Assembly: GCA_030042915.1 (NCBI GenBank)
Contig: JASHYS010000460.1
Coordinates: 1-7,498 of the forward strand
DNA: 7,498 nucleotides
DNA from: Acidobacteriaceae bacterium
GTDB lineage: Bacteria > Acidobacteriota > Terriglobia > Terriglobales > Acidobacteriaceae
Direction: 5' to 3'
Part shown: positions 5,885 to 7,498 of the stretch, in pieces
How the letters are laid out: every line of letters begins with the position of its first letter
How positions within the stretch are numbered: position 1 is the first letter of the stretch
Made by a program: the position numbers and the translations under genes
The notes under the pieces: generated by a model
What the model saw: the letters and a program-made list of their open reading frames with translations, nothing else
Databases searched by the model: none
Told to the model about the DNA's origin: nothing

Positions 5885-6108
5885 CCAATCCGTTGTAGCC
5901 GGAACTCTTCGCCAGCCTGTTTCTTCCTTGCCTTCCGGCCGCCGAAGAGCTTGTGGAACCAACCGGGCTCTCGCTCGCAATAAGGCGGCCGCGGCCGCTT
6001 GGCGTGAACGTGGTACGCGCGGCATTCAGCGCAAAAGCCGTGCCTTGCGCAGTTGCGCTTTGTGCATGGGCAGTCGATCACTTGCAGGTTTGCGCCGACA
6101 ACGACCAT
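5815..6108 (-). CDS. small cysteine-rich, probably zinc-binding protein
   Basis: A 97-residue protein with a compact metal-ligand cluster: C13-P-C15, C20, H23, C26, C29, Y32-H33 and C44 (pattern CxCx4CxxHxxCxxCxxxH, then PPYC). This resembles small conserved proteins of the DUF6485 kind, with a C-x-C-T...C...C-x-x-C...Y-H...P-x-C layout; the match is from memory. After residue 50 the chain is basic (FHKLFGGRKARKK) and the last ~30 residues lack family features. The unit follows the PIN-TRAM gene by 30 bp on the same strand, so co-transcription is likely. An AAGAAAGAGA stretch precedes ATG 6108 by about 8 bases. The last 70 bp are antisense to the GNAT gene, and the conserved cysteine block lies outside that overlap, which argues it is not a shadow. 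Function unknown; nucleic-acid or metal binding is a guess. Confidence 0.62.
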   Translation of the reverse strand: MVVVGANLQVIDCPCTKRNCARHGFCAECRAYHVHAKRPRPPYCEREPGWFHKLFGGRKARKKQAGEEFRLQRIGYTPFRRSVSRRFASVHSAATIE

Positions 6109-6138
6109 AACGCTGATCTCTTTCTTCGCCAGCCGGCT

Positions 6139-7167
6139 CTACCGCGCGCTTTCCGCCGCTTCGCTCGCCACGCTTTTTCCGTTCTCGTCCATCTTGCCGA
6201 AGATCATTTTGCCGCTGGCGGTCTGCAGCACGCTGGTGACAGAGATGGCCACGCTGCGGCCGATGAGGCGCCGCGCGTGATCGACCACCACCATGGTGCC
6301 GTCGTCGAGATAGCCGACACCCTGGTTGAATTCTTTGCCTTCCTTCAGGATGGTCACATTCATGCGCTCGCCGGGCAGCACCACGGGCTTCAGGGCGTTG
6401 GCCAGATCGTTGATGTTGAGCACCTCCACGTGATGCAGGTGTGCCACCTTGTTCAGGTTGAAGTCATTCGTGACTACCTTTGCTTCCCATTTCTTGGCCA
6501 GTTCCAGCAGCTTCAGGTCCACCTCGCGGATCGAGGGGAAGTCGTCGGGCACAATTTGCACCAGGATTTTGTCATTGGACTGCATGCGCTGCAACATATC
6601 AAGGCCGCGGCGGCCGCGCTGGCGCTTCGAGCTGTCGGTGGAATCGGCTACCACCTGGAGCTCGCGCAGCACAAACTCCGGCACCACCAGCGTGCCGTCA
6701 ATAAAGCCCGCTTCGGCGATGTCGGCAATACGGCCATCGATGATGACGCTGGTGTCGAGTACCTTGGCGCTGCGATGGGTGGGCTTGTCGCCCGAGAAAA
6801 CCGCGCCCAGCGCCGCCGGATTGAGGAGGTCGCCTTTGCTGGCGCCCACCAGCAGGCCTACATAGGTCATGAGCAGCAGAACGAAGATTTGCATGGCTGC
6901 GGAGTTGGCATTCGCCAGAGGCGCCGAGCGCAACACCAGGCAAAACAGCGCCGCGCCGAAGATGCCCAGAACACTGCCCACCACCGCGCCAATCAGCCGG
7001 CGCAGGGTGAGAGCCCGCACCCTCAGTTCGAAGACGATGACGGCGCAAGCCGCAAAAGCGCCAATGCTTGCTCCTTCCCACCCCGAATGCAAGCCAAACG
7101 GGCGAAGGAAGTAACAAACCGTGGCAAGCAGAATGACAAAAAGAAGACGTAAAACGACCAGGTCCAT
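6139..7167 (-). CDS. YacL-like membrane-anchored PIN-TRAM protein
   Basis: A 342-residue protein with the YacL layout and length. Four hydrophobic segments (about 3-21, 33-47, 58-79, 91-108) anchor it in the membrane. A PIN nuclease-fold domain follows (about 134-258) with the acidic set D138 (KVLDTSVIIDGR), E169 (VLRELQ), D217 and D235 (VTNDFNL), all present, so the metal site looks intact. A TRAM domain, expected to bind RNA, covers about 262-326 (PGERMNVTILKEG...GYLDDGTMVVV). The family is presumed to be a metal-dependent ribonuclease at the membrane; its RNA targets are not established. It is a stand-alone PIN protein, not a toxin-antitoxin pair: no antitoxin gene adjoins it and the membrane and TRAM parts are unlike VapC. 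ATG 7167 has AGTAGG 5 bases ahead. It leads the unit with the cysteine-rich gene. Confidence 0.96.
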   Translation of the reverse strand: MDLVVLRLLFVILLATVCYFLRPFGLHSGWEGASIGAFAACAVIVFELRVRALTLRRLIGAVVGSVLGIFGAALFCLVLRSAPLANANSAAMQIFVLLLMTYVGLLVGASKGDLLNPAALGAVFSGDKPTHRSAKVLDTSVIIDGRIADIAEAGFIDGTLVVPEFVLRELQVVADSTDSSKRQRGRRGLDMLQRMQSNDKILVQIVPDDFPSIREVDLKLLELAKKWEAKVVTNDFNLNKVAHLHHVEVLNINDLANALKPVVLPGERMNVTILKEGKEFNQGVGYLDDGTMVVVDHARRLIGRSVAISVTSVLQTASGKMIFGKMDENGKSVASEAAESAR

Positions 7168-7498
7168 ATGGGCCTACTTTCACCGGCGCCAGGGCAGTTT
7201 TCCCGCTGCCCGAAGGCCATGCTGCAGTTGCCACGAGGCTTATTCCGCGCCGGGGTCCCCGCTGACGGTTCTATATCCGGGAAGTCATTGCCATCCGCGG
7301 CGGCGGGCACGACCCAGGAAATGCCACATACCAACTGGAAAACTGCGTTATCGCGATTCCTTGATTGCTGCGTCTTGAAGCCTATGCTCTCAGGCCGAGG
7401 CGACCAAACAGGAAGCTGTCGACCCAGCATGGGCCCCAAGGATGCACCTGCCCGGGAAGCGCAGTAAATGCTCAATTGAGGCTGGGGCACCGTTGGCG
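7168..7498. other. 331 bp with no supported gene, upstream of the PIN-TRAM gene
   Basis: Open frames on both strands cross this stretch but show no family likeness, good start site or domain. It is the leader/promoter side of the minus-strand unit. TATAGA on the minus strand (in GGATATAGAACC, around 7270-7279) is a weak -10 candidate with no -35. A short hairpin (7192-7211) and a palindrome (7471-7480) are the only structure seen. Confidence 0.6.
7192..7211 (-). other. short hairpin in the PIN-TRAM leader
   Basis: GGGCAG (7192-7197) and CTGCCC (7206-7211) form a perfect 6-bp stem with an 8-base loop. In the minus-strand transcript it would sit about 25 bases before ATG 7167, upstream of the ribosome site. 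It could be a simple leader structure or chance. Confidence 0.3.

Noticed and set aside
5985..5998. GCGGCCGCGGCCGC, a 14-base palindrome that looks like a designed or repeated site
   Set aside because: It lies inside the cysteine-rich coding frame as Arg-Pro codons (CGG CCG repeated). Codon use in GC-rich DNA explains it.
5243..6025. Minus-strand open frame of 260 codons
   Set aside because: Antisense to the GNAT gene, whose family motifs are clear; the minus frame has no recognisable feature.
5953..7152. Long plus-strand open frame (399 codons), histidine-rich
   Set aside because: It is antisense to the PIN-TRAM and cysteine-rich genes. Its His/Gln-rich composition comes from reading their codons backwards in GC-rich DNA, and it has no domain or ribosome site.
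6139..7167. Toxin of a VapBC system, because of the PIN domain
   Set aside because: Four membrane segments and a C-terminal TRAM domain define the YacL type; no antitoxin-like gene lies next to it.

Overview
The window reads as a chromosomal segment of a GC-rich bacterium. The protein families, especially the secreted 294-residue protein, the GH67 enzyme with a C-terminal extension and the YacL-type PIN-TRAM protein, look most like Acidobacteriota (Terriglobia). That placement comes from recalled family resemblance, not from a search. I see no rRNA, tRNA, CRISPR array, insertion sequence, phage gene or other sign of a mobile island.

Layout. At 1-1747 (+) lies the 3' part of a GH67 alpha-glucuronidase, which removes (4-O-methyl)glucuronic acid from xylan fragments; it carries a C-terminal beta-rich extension. 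After a short intergenic stretch with a TATAAT box comes a dienelactone-hydrolase-family protein (1881-2588, +) that seems to lack its catalytic aspartate. It converges, with only 11 bp between stop codons, on a two-gene minus-strand unit: an unrecognised 155-residue protein (3575-3108) followed 25 bp later by a PilZ-domain protein (3082-2600). The 312 bp between 3575 and 3888 separates two divergent units and holds a good sigma70-like promoter pointing right. That promoter serves an exported protein made of two similar alpha/beta halves (3888-4772). Then come an EthD-family small protein (4912-5235) and a GNAT acetyltransferase (5261-5884), 25 bp apart.

From the right, a second minus-strand unit contains a YacL-like membrane-anchored PIN-TRAM protein (7167-6139) and, 30 bp downstream, a small cysteine-rich protein (6108-5815). 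The 3' end of the latter overlaps the 3' end of the GNAT gene on the opposite strand. The last 331 bp (7168-7498) hold no gene I can support, only a small hairpin and a palindrome.

The genes do not form one obvious pathway; this looks like ordinary core or accessory chromosome made of several short transcription units. I did not find a clear new defence, mobile or biosynthetic system. The most interesting points are the missing DLH aspartate, the cysteine-rich protein linked to YacL, the PilZ/unknown gene pair, and the secreted duplicated alpha/beta protein with a palindrome at its promoter.
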